Notes under the pieces: generated by a model
What the model saw: only the letters and a program-made list of their open reading frames with translations
What the model was told of the DNA's origin: nothing
Databases searched by the model: none
In this document: piece by piece, positions 22,601-32,054 of the stretch
How the letters are laid out: every line of letters starts with the position of its first letter
How positions within the stretch are numbered: position 1 is the first letter of the stretch
Made by a program: the position numbers and the translations under genes
Source of the DNA: Achatina immaculata
Lineage: Eukaryota; Mollusca; Gastropoda; Stylommatophora; Achatinidae
Assembly: GCA_009760885.1 (NCBI GenBank)
Contig: CM019702.1
Location: 48,633,925-48,697,924, forward strand
Direction of reading: 5' to 3'
DNA length: 64,000 bases

Positions 22601-24245
22601 TCCTGATCACCCATGAGACTGGCTGTTGTTCAGTCATCTGTCTTATCAATTCTATAAACACCTTTAAAACAATCTTGGCACAAAGATGAAAGTAATTTCA
22701 CAAATATTTAAATTCCACACAGACACAAGCCATTCCTTTTGTTTTCAGCCTTCTTGAATTTGCATGGATCTAAGTCACTCAAAACATGGACATTAATTTA
22801 TTTCTGAGTTACCAGCACTTTTGTGACAGATATTATTTCTAAAAGTAAAGCATAGGCATAAATATATTTGCCCTTCTTTACAATCTTTCCATGTAAGAAT
22901 TCTGAAAACAGCCATGTATACACTGGGTGTGACAAACCACTATGGTATTCACAGAATCCCCACCCTGGAGTTTTCACATATTAACCCCATTACTTAGAAT
23001 TCACAACAATAAAGGTAAATGTAAAAATTCCTGTTTCCATGTTATTAAGGCATATCGGGAGAATACGGTGTTAGGCCCATATTTTCCATGACCATCAGCA
23101 CATGAAAGTGTGATGTGGTCAGTATCAGGCCTGGCTGCTTTACCTTCCCAGATTTCTCTGGTACCCATGTTTTAGAGCCTGGCTGAACCCCGGAGCCTTT
23201 TTGGTGTGTACTAGAAAAAAATCCCACTGCTGGGACTGAACCCGGTACCACCAGATTAGTAAATTGAGCACCTAACCACTCAGCTAACCAGGTCATCATT
23301 CACAACACTATATATATCTCTCTCTCTCTGAACCTTAAGTGCCCAGGGCACATGGGGCTTCCGCAAGGGTTTTCCACAAATGCCTGTCCTTCGCCTTTTT
23401 TTTCTGCTCTTGCCCAGGTGAGCCCTCTATTCCTCAACATCCTTTCTGTTGTTCTTCTCCATGTCTCTTTTGGTCTACCCTTACTTCTGTTCCCCTGTGG
23501 TGTCCATCTTAGTGCTATTTTTGGTAGTGAGTTATCAGTCATTTGGAGCACATGTCACAACCATCGCCAGCGTCTTTCCTCAATAATTGTTGTCAGTGGC
23601 TTCATCTGCATTTCTGCTAATAAGATGTTATTTCTTATGGTGTTTGGCCAAAATATTTTTTTAATTCTTCGTAAACATTTAGTCTGGAAAGAATTCAACT
23701 TGTTTTCCATGGTTTTGGTGATTTTCCAGCATTCACTTCCATAGAGTAGTACACTTAGAACATTACTCTTAAATATCCTGATTTTCATATTTATGCTTAG
23801 TTTTTTTTTATTTCCATATATTCTGCAGCAATGCAAAAGCCTGGTTTGCTCTAGTAAGTCTGCTGCTGATGCCCTCTGTGCTGTCTCCATTTTCTACTAC
23901 TCTGCTGCCAAGGTATACACATTCGTTGACCTCCTCCACTAACTTGTTATCTACTCTGAGTACATTTCTGTTGTTCACATTTTACTTCGTTAACTTTGTC
24001 TTTCCTACGTTGATCTTTAGTCCTATGTTGTTTGCATTCTGAGTTAGCTTGTTTATTTTATCTTGCATATCTTTGTGACTGCTTGATAATAGACAAATGT
24101 CGTCCGCAAAGTCAAGGTCCTCCAGCACTGTGTCAAGGGTCCATTGTAATCCTCTCTCGTTTGTCTGATGTTGCCTCCTTCATTAACCAGTCTACTGCCA
24201 AGATAAATAATGTTGGTGATAGTACACATCCCTGTTTCACTCCTG

Positions 24246-24288
<43 letters not shown>

Positions 24289-27200
24289 TGATAAACATAA
24301 AGAATGGTTTAAGGCTTGATGGGGAGTTTTCCTTCCTCACTATATTCGATACAAGGTGTTATTACAAAACAAATTAATGACACCAACATGTAGTGACTTT
24401 TCTTATGAAGTGTATTAAGTACATTAATTGTAATACCGGTCCCCCATGACAAAACGGCTAAAATGCACTCCAAGGTGCCTTGGAAGACTGTACTTCCTCT
24501 GATGATCTGAGGAGTTGTGATGCTCCGCTCTCTATGGTAGAGAGCTTCCAGCAAGCTCAGCATATGTCTGGTAAAACAATTACAGAACTCAAATTCACTG
24601 AGAAATACTTGTATTCACTTCTGGCAAACATCATGAACTACTTTAAGAAGAAAGGAACGGTGGAAACCCCTACCTTTGTTTCAAGGGTTTTTGACTCGGT
24701 TTTAAATTTATTCAGAGTTCCCATCAGAAGTCCAAACATCCTCCGGTTTCTGTGCATAAGTGGAATGAAACAAAAAAAAACAAGAATAACTTGAAATACA
24801 GACAGGCTCTGGTAGTTCTCATTAAGCGTATATAACTTGCATTCATAAGTCTTCTTCTTTCTTCTGCGTTACATGGTTCTAGCCTCAGACATCTTATATT
24901 ATTAGCTGACAAATTATGCAGTCTTTTGAAGGCCATGCTCTGTCTTCCAGGGTAGATCTCTGGGACCAGAGGTTTGCTCTGGGCTTCCTGGTAAAGGAGG
25001 CAAAGCTGCAGGATGTGCTCTGGGGTCTGGATGCCTGTTTCACAATCAGCAGCAGTCCAAAGATTGTGGTTTGTTTTCAGCGTGAGAGTTGTGGCACCTG
25101 GTCATCTGATGGTTGGTTGTTCTGATCAGTCCATACCTTTATAGTATGATTGCCAGAGTGTGTTGGCGATCATGCGATCCTGTGCAATCCTTGCCGTTTC
25201 CAATCAATTCAAATGATCCATGCCACTCCCATGTCGCTATTATCTAGAGACACTCCCATGTCTTGACCTTTGATAAGTCAATAGAGGTCTCCATTATTTT
25301 TTGTATGGAATCCCATGTTAAACTATCATAGAAAAATTAAGGTGCATAATCCATGCTCTGCTATGGAAATTACTAATGTAGTCAATTTTGGCATGAACTG
25401 CACTCACATGTTAAAGTACTAGTTTACAATCCAAGGGTTTTTCTTTTTTAATACACCATGACCTCTGGCATATAGGAATTTATTTTTACATTAATGTCTG
25501 TTTTCTTTTAACATACTAAAAACTCTATGTATAATGCACTAGTATGTTCTGATGTGGAGGTAAACTGTTTTCATTTTTTCAGAGGCTGGGTATCCATTTT
25601 CTAGTTCTCAAAAGGGGGCAAGCGCCAGGTGAGATCTGCACCCTCAATCCATTGTTTACAAGGAAAGCACGTTAACTACTTGGCTTGACCTTGACCTTTG
25701 ATCCAAAATGATAAATTTCTTTTTTAAGCAAATCTCAATTCTTTTATCGACACAGAATATCTAATCAATTGTGGAAAATAAAAAGTCAAACTCATTTATA
25801 CTTCTGAAACAAAGCTATGGAACAAACAGCAATGAAAAATACTGACCTCTGCATGCCTTCTTTGTCCTTTGTCTGCTCCTGCATGATCTCCTTCCGGTTC
25901 TTGGCCTCTCTGGAGGTAGCCACTACAGAGGAGTGGACTGACAGCTAAAGAGTCAAGTGTAAGAAATCTGCATTTATTAAAGTGCAAACTGGCACATAAG
26001 CATTACTTACTGATAAATGTGTTCAGACACACTCTTGTTGCTAGCAACTGAACCTTTTTTTCTTTCAAAAAAACCTCTCAGTGTATACATTTTTTCAACA
26101 GTTAAGAGTTAAACTGATTCACAGAAAGTTAACTGATGTTACTTCAGCTAACATTCATAACTAGTTTATATAAACATTACATACATCATGCTATGCGCCA
26201 GAATGCGTTGGCAATCTCGTGCAATCCTTGTTGTTTCCAATCAATTCAAATGCTTTTTTTTTTTTCCATGCCACTCCCATGTCTCTATTATTGTCTGTGG
26301 TCAATCCACAGTAAAACAACTAAAGAATCTGTGGAGAGGAACAGACAGAACTACAAAAATAAGATTTTTAAGGACATGCATCTTTCCCATCGGAAAATAT
26401 GCCTGTGAGACCTGGACACTTAACAAAACAGCTGAGAAACACATAAATGCCTTTGAATGTAAATACTACAGAAGAGTTCTTCAAATATCATGGACACAAA
26501 AAAGAACAAATATATCCACACTACAAGAACTTAATATTGAAGAAGGCTGGCTAGTAAAGAGGATTAAACAAAGAAAGCTTAAATATTCTGGACACATTAA
26601 ACTTCACGATAATTTAGGGAAGACCGGCTTGGAAGGGTACATAATGGGAAAAATAAAGAGAAGAAGACCAAGGCGATAATGACTGCAAGACATCATTGAT
26701 GATGTGCAAATGGATGCATCAGCAGCAGGCCATCTTGCTCACAACCAAGAGGCCTACAGGAGTGCTGTTAGGGAGGCAAAGTTCTGCAAAGGACATGCAA
26801 ATGAACAAATAAATGGTCAATCCACTGAGACATTTTTCCTTTAGCCTTCCCCTCTTTTCTATTAAAACATTATATTTTACTTAAAGCAAGCTGTATATAC
26901 TTCAAACAAAAATCCTTCTCAGCTGTATTAATAAAAACAGAGAAAAAGATCTTTACCTTATTGGGTAGTTCCTCCTCATATGGGCTGTCTTCCCTGTCCC
27001 TCCTACGGAGTGGTGCTGGACCCAGTCTTTAAAAGTAAAATAATACATTTTCTATTATTAAAAAATATTTAAAATGTGCTTCGTTTTACAATGCCATCTG
27101 AAATGTACATTGCTCCTTAAAGCAAAAAAGGCAACGTGCCGCGCCATGCCAGCCAATCACACTTCTCCAGCCTCTGTGATTCTAGACATCTGTGATCGCT

Positions 27201-30200
27201 TCAACAGCTTCTCTTTTATCCATGGAGGTCAATTCGTGGTCTTGGTCAATTTGATGACATATTTTCCCCTTGAATTTCCCAGTCATTACCAAGTTCTCTA
27301 ACTTCTGCATTTTTTTCATGGCATGTCCAAGTCATTCTTACCATTTTAAGTAGTTGTCATTGTTCTGAAACTTCTCTAAGGACTTCTTCTCCGCCCAAGG
27401 TGTTTTTCTAACCTTCTCCAAAACTGCATCTCTGCTGATTCCAATTTCTTCATGAAGTAATCAAATTCATGTGAGCTAATGATGTGTTTGTGTGCTTGCA
27501 TGAGAGAGAGAGAGAGAGAGAGATTTTAAGTATATTTCAAGAAAAATGAAGCATCAACAAGAATTTGTAAAACAAAAACTTGGAACTGAAAGGTAAAATA
27601 AGAGATATGAAGAATAAGCATTAAACTATTCTGTTCACAGTGAGATGCACAATATAAGCTGAAAGAAAAAGTTTAATCAAACAATGAAGGAAATCACAGA
27701 GATACAAAGGAATATATCAGCTTGTCAAAGCAGATCTGGAAGGCATAAAAATGCTCCATCAACATCATATATGAACAAGCATTATGTGAACCAGTACACA
27801 GGTTGACAAGGAAATATGACAGGCTGCAATCATTTGTTGGCTTGTCTTGCCATGTCTCCATCATAAACCTTTCAGTGTTGAGGAGATAAACAGACATCTT
27901 GATAAGGCTCAGTAATTTGCTTCATACAGTGGGATATTTAAGGTTTCTGTAACATCCTGCCTCCAACTCTTGCATGGGCAATCTCTTTCTCACCTACAAA
28001 TCTTAGTGTGAGTGTTCTTTGTGTTATACTGTCTGGCAGTAGCCGTGTAATGTGGCCTTGCTGTTTCTGGATATAGTGTAATACTGGTAGTACTCCAACC
28101 TTTGCCCTGATGGTGTCATTTCTTATTTGGTCTCTTCTCAGAATTAGTATTCTCTGTATGACCACTGCATTAGGTGGCTAATCTCTAAAAATTTAAATGA
28201 TCCTCACCAAATCATTTTGAATATGAACACCTAAAGTCATGAGGCATCTGAAAACTAACATAACAGAAAAAAAGGGAATTACCCATATCTTTGTTCACTT
28301 GTGAATGAATATACTTTTACTACTAAACACCACAATTCAGACAATGCCACTAACATGCATTAAGATTCTACTCCAGATACTGGAGCAGATCTAGTGTGGT
28401 GAAAACTGCTGAAAAAACTGACAATGATAAACTGCTTCTACAAACCTGGAAAATGCGCCGCCAATTACTCTTCTCTTCGGTGGGGGTCCACTGTCCTCCA
28501 TGATGCCACGCCTGGTCATAAGGCAAAGAGTAAACAGATATCTTTAATAATGCCCATTAACAATAACACAATCTAACTTTATTTTAAAGGGTATAAAAAT
28601 CTGACATTTAGATTCTTCTGATTTTTTGTAAGGCAGACATATACCTTGATCTTCCATCCACCCATGTCCCTGGTCAGTACTGCCTAAGTAATCACCACCT
28701 GGTATGCCTTGTGACATCTGCAGAACAACTACAAACTCTCTCCACTTCTCACAGCCTTTGCATGGCACCCCATCTATGTATGATATGCTTTTCATTTCTG
28801 CTTCTACAGTTCTTCACCAGGTTGTCTTTAGTCTGTCTCTCCTTCTCTCAAGTGCCCACTGCATGACAATTTAATAAATACTGAAATCTCTCCATTCTGA
28901 GTACATGATTAATCTATTTCCAACATTTTTTGCTATGATTATGTGCAATTTAGTGATGCGAATAAACAATGAAAGTCAAAAGTACAGACTGGAAATAAAT
29001 ATCAGAAAGACAAATGTCACGGTAATCAGCAGAGAAGAAAGCCAACAGTAAATATAAAAATAAATGGAGAATTATTTGAACAGGTGTGTATATTTGGGGC
29101 ACATGATAACAGAGGATGGAAAATGTGAAACAGAAATTAACAAAAGAATAGGTTTGGCAAAATACACCCTCAGCAGAATGAGGAAGATCCATACATCAAA
29201 ACAAATATCACAGTAACTAAGATTACGTATCATAAAATGCTACATATATTCAATATTCCTTTATGGTGTAGAAGCCTGGACCTTGAATAAGACATCATAA
29301 AAGAAAATCGAGGACCCTGAAATGTGAATATACAGAAGATTAGGGCGTATCTCATGGGCAGAAAAGAAAAACAACGAAGTGCTAAACCAACTAGAAGTGA
29401 AAAGAGAAAAATTGAAATTCATAAAAACAAGACACCTAAGATACTTTGAGCATGTCAAGAGGCACAGTATTATACTAAAGACTCTTCTTGAAGGCAAGAT
29501 AAAAGGGAATAGACCAGAAGGACGAAAGTGACACAAATGGGTGGACAACATCAGGAGATGAACAGGGACAAGCTTGGCCGAGTGTTCTAAGAAGACAAGA
29601 AACAAAGCAGAGTGGAGATTCATTGCATCCAACCTTCCTTGGGGAGACAGCATGAAATGATGATGATGATGTGCAATGTATGTCTTCTTATTCACACTGG
29701 GCAAGTAAGTTTGCCTGTGGCCAGTAAATATTCAAAATCTTTCTGAGATAGATTATGTGGAATTTCTGAATATCCTGCTCTTACATTATTCTAAATTTCT
29801 TTATCTTAACAAAATTTATTTTTATTACTCAGTCTCCATGCTATTGTTTGATCACAAACGATGTTCCTAATAATCCAATTTGTCATTTTTATCTTGAAAG
29901 CAAAAGCTGAAAACAGGCACTCTGGGATAGTAGCTCTTAACAAGGGGTGCAAGGACTCCCAGGGTGTCTACAGAAGCATTTTTAGAGGTCCACAGACTAG
30001 CAAGTGGATTGGCTCAGTTAAAAGAATCTTGGCATGTTCTAGGTTCTATTTATGGCTTTATTTTTAATAAGGGGTCCACAATTATTCTCACAAGAGGGGC
30101 CCACGACCAAAACAAACAAACAAACAAAAAAAGTCAAGAACCACTGCTCTAGGACTTGTGTAACCACCTGACGGACAAGTTCAGCATTAAATTATTCACC

Positions 30201-31821
30201 ACCAAAACTGCAGCCTTAAAATTACTTCATACAATTCTCTATACCTGGCCAAGCCAAACAGTCTCCCTCTTCCTCTTGCTAATCTGGCGGAGTAGTCGTT
30301 CTCTTCCCTCTCTGTTCCATCTACACTCAAGAATCGTCGTATTCTGTCAAGTAAAAACTGATCATCAGTTCTGCTGCTGGTTGTGAATTATTTATATATC
30401 CAATCTTCACCTTAGACACAGATGCAGTGGCAAAGCACTTGCTAATTAGAACAAGGAAAAAACAGGTTAAGAAAACTGCCATTTAAGAAAAAAAAATGAT
30501 TTATTTACAGTAATTTTTATGTTGGTCTTTGAGATTCAAAATCAGTTAATAGTTGATAGTTAGGCTGTTTTTCAGAGTGAAACTAGTAAAACCCCATTGT
30601 CATTACTCTTCAGCAGACAGCATTTTTCACTGGAGCTATGAAGTTTATACACTCTGTGCTAAGATTCTTCTTCAAAGAAATAATCAGAGTATCAGTTATC
30701 ACATTAAATGACAGTTAAACAGTAAATTATCTATAGAAAAAAAAGAAAGAAAATTTTGGAGATCATCAGTTACCATAACCTGTTTATATTAAACAAAAAA
30801 ATCTAGCAAAAAGCACCCAGCAAAATCAGATGGAAGATAATCAGGCCAGTAGGCTGATGACGTTCACTTTGCATGGAAGAGAATCTGTCCAGTTTTGAGT
30901 TTAGCACATGAGCTTTTTGTTTTAAAAAAGTTAAATCTTGCTTGTGGCAAGAAAAAATTTCACACAAACATTCAATTTCCACTGATGTTTGTAAAATGTG
31001 TTCAATTTTACATTAAAAGAAGTATAAGAAACCAAATGCTATATTGGCAGAACAGGTATTTCTGAAAGTGCTTCATGCAAGGTGAAAGACAATTACAACT
31101 GTATGGGTTTCAAAAAATCTTAGTGTGATCACTAATATGAAACAATATGTGCTTCAATTTTCAATTAACTATTTATAAATCTCGAGTGCTTAACTACTGT
31201 ATATGAAAATGATCATTATCTCTACGTAGCAAAAACACTAAGGACGCTGTGAAAACTTTGTTTTACATGTGTGGATGATGATGTAGTTAACAATGCTAAA
31301 GATGTTGTGAAACTATTTTATTACATGTCTGAATCATAACTTTTTTTACGGCACTTTCTTTAAGTAATACAAGAATGATGTCTGAACAGAAGTTTATGTG
31401 CGATCAACATACGAAAAGTTTTCGGGTATAACTAACTAAATATACAAACACACAAGCCTCTGCTGTAAATCTGTGATAACAAAATGTTAAGGTACATATT
31501 ACTACTACTGCATTTCTGTTCCATGCTGTCATTGCACTAAGTATCCGGAAACGACTGAGGTTAAGTGTATGGGTGTATACCTAAACAAACATCTTCCCTA
31601 GACAAAATAGAACGTGAAACACCATGCGTACGTCAAACCAATCAGAACAATAAAGGATATTAATTACCCCTTCAGGTGACTCTTAAAATCACTTATACTT
31701 ACCCTGGTCCTGAAGGATCCCGACCTGTTAATTTTTTTATGTTTTCATTATAGCCTCTTAGTTTATCTTTGGATTTTTCTATCTCATTCTGCAGCACCTC
31801 AACTCCACTTAGCGCCGCCAT
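15489..31821 (-). CDS. PNN: Pinin, complete coding region in 9 exons
   Basis: Joined minus-strand exons: 31821-31703, 30343-30245, 28511-28446, 27026-26957, 25944-25847, 24749-24674, 21106-20951, 17737-17599, 16600-15489. The total is 1935 bases, 644 codons plus TAA, and all junctions are GT/AG and in phase. Pinin is a nuclear-speckle and exon-junction-associated splicing regulator, also described at desmosomes. Seen here: an N-terminal coiled coil (residues about 1-35) with LTGRDP at 31-36, matching the family N-terminus; the family hallmark NRRMFGLLMGTLNKF (152-166); a Lys/Glu-rich helix (177-228); ATKTKPRIFW (244-253); and a long charged Glu/Lys-Arg/Ser tail (275-644) typical of SR-related proteins. 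Slightly shorter than the ~717-residue vertebrate protein. It diverges from TRAPPC6B. Identification is from recalled family sequence and very secure; the 3' UTR and the exon 9 terminus are less so. Confidence 0.95.
16695..16835 (-). mobile_element. LINE family C 3' tail fragment in pinin intron 8
   Basis: tatatccttcccgagccgtt at the 3' end, then gttcgccaatttttcctgtc and aacctcatcaagggatttta; same tail as at 22330 and 44945. Confidence 0.75.
16870..17225. repeat. 71-bp tandem repeat, 5 copies, in pinin intron 8
   Basis: Unit begins cttctccgggtcccccccag and includes cttccaccttaggtccaagc and cttgtggtcatggtccacag. Starts near 16879, 16950, 17022, 17095 and 17167. The length of the C-run varies between copies (7-9). 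G-runs lie on the transcribed (pinin sense) strand. Confidence 0.93.
17599..17737 (-). CDS. PNN: Pinin exon 8
   Basis: Encodes HSEREVEVKKLKNFIATKTK, then PRIFWRPQQMSATLENKLKE and SKKIVD, matching the family's KTKP..F..P block. Acceptor tttttacag; ends in phase 1 at G|gtaaga. Two extra 32-bp-spaced copies of the acceptor lie just upstream. Confidence 0.93.
17731..17826 (-). repeat. 32-bp triplication of the exon 8 splice acceptor
   Basis: The block ctgaatgctgta (plus strand) occurs at 17731, 17763 and 17795, exactly 32 bases apart. On the sense strand each copy reads tacagCATTCAGAGC, i.e. the acceptor and first exon bases. Only the exon-proximal copy keeps frame without extra sequence. Confidence 0.9.
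17827..19660. other. Pinin intron 7, first part
   Basis: AT-rich, with an A-run near 18660 and a short direct repeat of gcat..gaaacatcacaattct near 19330-19372. No supported element. Confidence 0.5.
19665..19828. repeat. 39-bp tandem repeat, 4 copies
   Basis: Unit cttctgtaatactaaatgct then aaactgaacactctacgat. Open as a 13-residue repeat on the minus strand, which is an artefact. Confidence 0.93.
20330..20425 (-). mobile_element. tRNA-derived SINE S2, inverted copy
   Basis: On the minus strand: catagctagatggttgcttg (A-box region) and gtggttcaagtcccaggtaa (B-box). It is an inverted partner of the copy at 20615-20695. Confidence 0.55.
20484..20572. repeat. Two-copy ~38-bp direct repeat
   Basis: The block tacataaattatgtcacttt followed by gattcagt occurs twice in tandem. 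Confidence 0.85.
20615..20695 (+). mobile_element. tRNA-derived SINE S2, direct copy
   Basis: ctcatggctagacggttgct (A-box-like) and gtggttttaagtcccaggta (B-box-like) spaced as in a tRNA. A third copy is at 47655-47735. Confidence 0.55.
20951..21106 (-). CDS. PNN: Pinin exon 7
   Basis: 52 codons of charged helix (EFQRKKIEEKLEENAEKERR to QQKMEMVQE), the coiled coil after the GTLxKF motif. Acceptor ttttgtcag, donor GAG|gtaaag, phase 0. Confidence 0.92.
21165..21345 (-). mobile_element. LINE family A, 3' end fragment
   Basis: Minus-strand copy of the last ~170 bases of LINE A: (TC)n, then gaagttcccacggcacatgg, cctctattgctcaacattct and gtctcatttggtctaccctt. Strongly truncated. Confidence 0.75.
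21440..21780 (-). mobile_element. LINE family B, 3' portion
   Basis: Reverse-strand frame reads TALTWTPQGKRKRGRPLGTW and QEELKEAGKTWFEVS, a LINE C-terminus, and ends in a (TGAA)n tail at 21432-21448. Other pieces are at 8770-8897 and 51290-51428. Confidence 0.75.
22000..22190. mobile_element. Foldback MITE-like element, copy 2 (partial)
   Basis: Colinear with the copy at 1062-1341 after reverse complementing: shared ctgctaaagaagta, gactgaa(ga)aaaaaa, cacgatgttgtg(c/t)ctc and gtgcaaagagcacc blocks. One end is missing. Confidence 0.55.
22325..22680 (-). mobile_element. LINE family C, 3' portion
   Basis: Minus frame VSWVIRKRRWTYVGHLMRRN, then RGRPRETLKRTLLREAKLTG. Tail tatatccttcccgtgccgtt. 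In pinin intron 6. Confidence 0.8.
23045..23300 (-). mobile_element. tRNA-derived SINE S1, near-complete copy
   Basis: On the minus strand: head gacctggttagctgagtggt with A box, B-box-like gggttcagtcccagcagtgg about 35 bases later, a body with gggtaccagagaaatctggg, and a tail shared with copies at 50520-50770 and 62075-62310. Length about 255. Directly follows LINE A copy 2 in the same orientation. Confidence 0.7.
23312..24245 (-). mobile_element. LINE family A, 5'-truncated copy 2
   Basis: Same element as 8898-10265: minus frames contain NVLSVLLYGSECWKITKT, RRWRWL and GRPKETWRRTTERML, and upstream the palm region to the GVKQGC block near 24240. It carries the same TAA/frame change at the A-run (near 23805) as copy 1. 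5' truncated and joined to (TA)n at 24250. Confidence 0.85.
24250..24287. repeat. (TA)n microsatellite
   Basis: About 17 TA units abutting the truncated 5' end of LINE A copy 2. Confidence 0.9.
24674..24749 (-). CDS. PNN: Pinin exon 6
   Basis: Short 76-base exon carrying the family signature NRRMFGLLMGTLNKFKTES. Acceptor cttatgcacag, donor AAG|gtaggg, phase 0. Surrounded by LINE debris. Confidence 0.94.
24820..25135 (-). mobile_element. LINE C-terminal fragment in pinin intron 5
   Basis: Minus frames shifted relative to each other contain ETGIQTPEHILQ-like and MAFKRLHNLSANNIRCLR blocks, the CxC..PEHILQ..C tail domain seen at 60.3-60.6 kb. Degenerate. Confidence 0.5.
25595..25695 (-). mobile_element. 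tRNA-like SINE fragment
   Basis: Minus strand ccaagtagttaacgtgcttt (A-box-like) with B-box-like gggtgcagatctcacctggc. Short, uncertain family. Confidence 0.4.
25847..25944 (-). CDS. PNN: Pinin exon 5
   Basis: Acceptor gactctttag is needed to keep phase 0; the nearer AG at 25925-25926 would break it. Encodes LSVHSSVVATSREAKNRKEI through DKEGMQ. The SSVVATS segment is nearly identical to vertebrate pinin. Donor AG|gtcagt, phase 2. Confidence 0.92.
26300..26815 (+). mobile_element. LINE family G, 5'-truncated copy
   Basis: Plus frame: KQLKNLWRGTDRTTKIRFLR, YACETWTLNKTAEKHINAFE, LKYSGHIKLHDNLGKT, then a non-coding tail with gaggcctacaggagtgctgt and (AAAT/GAAC)n. In pinin intron 4, opposite to the gene. 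Preceded by a dispersed block (caatccttg..gtttccaatc) also at 25185. Confidence 0.82.
26957..27026 (-). CDS. PNN: Pinin exon 4
   Basis: Acceptor cttttaaag. Encodes LGPAPLRRRDREDSPYEEEL through PNK. Donor AAG|gtaaag, phase 0. Confidence 0.88.
27225..27420 (-). mobile_element. LINE family I, 3' fragment
   Basis: Shares aatttcccagtcattaccaa-type and tctaacttctgca blocks with 47870-48015 and 53265-53425. The minus frame resembles the GHV..R..EL..TG.I.G LINE terminus. In pinin intron 3. Confidence 0.45.
27506..27523. repeat. (AG)n microsatellite
   Basis: Nine AG units. Confidence 0.85.
27915..28175 (-). mobile_element. LINE family F, 3' fragment
   Basis: Same sequence blocks as 63045-63230: tgctgtttctggatatagtg, ctttgccctgatggt and tttggtctcttct. 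In pinin intron 3, same strand as the gene. Confidence 0.7.
28446..28511 (-). CDS. PNN: Pinin exon 3
   Basis: Acceptor ttatgaccag. Encodes RGIMEDSGPPPKRRVIGGAF with the ending Ser-Arg split at the donor AG|gtttgt. Corresponds to the RGF.DSGGGPP..R segment of vertebrate pinin. Confidence 0.9.
28640..28875 (-). mobile_element. LINE C-terminal fragment
   Basis: Minus frame: ERRRDRLKTTW, TVEAEMKSISYIDGV and KWREFVVVL, a typical LINE polyprotein end. In pinin intron 2, 130 bases from exon 3. Confidence 0.5.
28965..29680 (+). mobile_element. RTE-like LINE fragment with (ATG)n tail
   Basis: Degenerate plus-strand frames: LEINIRKTNVTVIS, the FGAHDNRGWKM-type YLG block, a YGVEAWTL-like thumb block, RHLRYFEHVKRHS, and a tail ending tgaaatgatgatgatgatg. 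Multiple stops. Confidence 0.65.
29928..30146. mobile_element. hAT-type non-autonomous element with 8-bp target duplication
   Basis: Ends are TAGTAGCTCTTAAC on the left and, reverse-complemented, CAGTGGTTCTTGAC on the right, the usual hAT terminal inverted repeat (CAGNGGTTCTNAAC). It is flanked by CTCTGGGA (29920-29927) and CTCTAGGA (30147-30154), an 8-bp duplication as expected for hAT. No transposase. In pinin intron 2. Confidence 0.8.
30245..30343 (-). CDS. PNN: Pinin exon 2
   Basis: Acceptor acttgacag. Encodes IRRFLSVDGT through ARGRGRLFGLA, the Arg/Gly stretch found here in pinins. Donor AG|gtatag; ends in phase 2. Confidence 0.9.
30350..31690. other. Pinin intron 1
   Basis: AT-rich, no recognisable repeat or embedded gene. 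Confidence 0.5.
31703..31821 (-). CDS. PNN: Pinin exon 1
   Basis: ATG at 31821 in AAAATGGCGGC context. Encodes MAALSGVEVL through LTGRDPSGPG. Donor GG|gtaagt; ends in phase 2. Confidence 0.93.
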
Positions 31822-31824
31822 TTT
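31814..31824 (-). promoter_or_regulatory. YY1-type motif over the pinin start codon
   Basis: On the minus strand AAAATGGCGGC, an exact match to the YY1/M4 promoter motif AANATGGCGGC, with its ATG being the pinin initiator. Known to mark TATA-less housekeeping promoters. TRAPPC6B has a weaker similar context (gataATGGCAGAC). Confidence 0.6.
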
Positions 31825-31973
31825 CTGTGCCAAAAATCTCCATGAACAACTATTGTTGATTTATCGTTGTGAACGACGTTGAGAACTATCTATTTAAACA
31901 ATAATTTGCTATATAATTTCGTCTGCTGGAGGAAGGTATAGTGCCGTGAAACCCGTCATCGCTGGTAAAGATA
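31822..31973. promoter_or_regulatory. Bidirectional PNN/TRAPPC6B promoter region
   Basis: The 152 bases between the two start codons must contain both 5' UTRs and the core promoters unless there are unseen non-coding exons. No classical TATA box in a credible position. An inverted repeat CGTTgtgAACG lies near 31865-31875. Confidence 0.75.
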
Positions 31974-32054
31974 ATGGCAGACGAGGCAATATTCGAGTTT
32001 CTCCACATGGAAATTGTGGCACATATGCACCGGGAAGCAACTAAGGAAGAAAAA
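31974..32054 (+). CDS. TRAPPC6B: TRAPPC6B exon 1
   Basis: 27 codons, MADEAIFEFLHMEIVAHMHR to TKEEK; donor AAA|gtatgt, phase 0. Confidence 0.93.
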
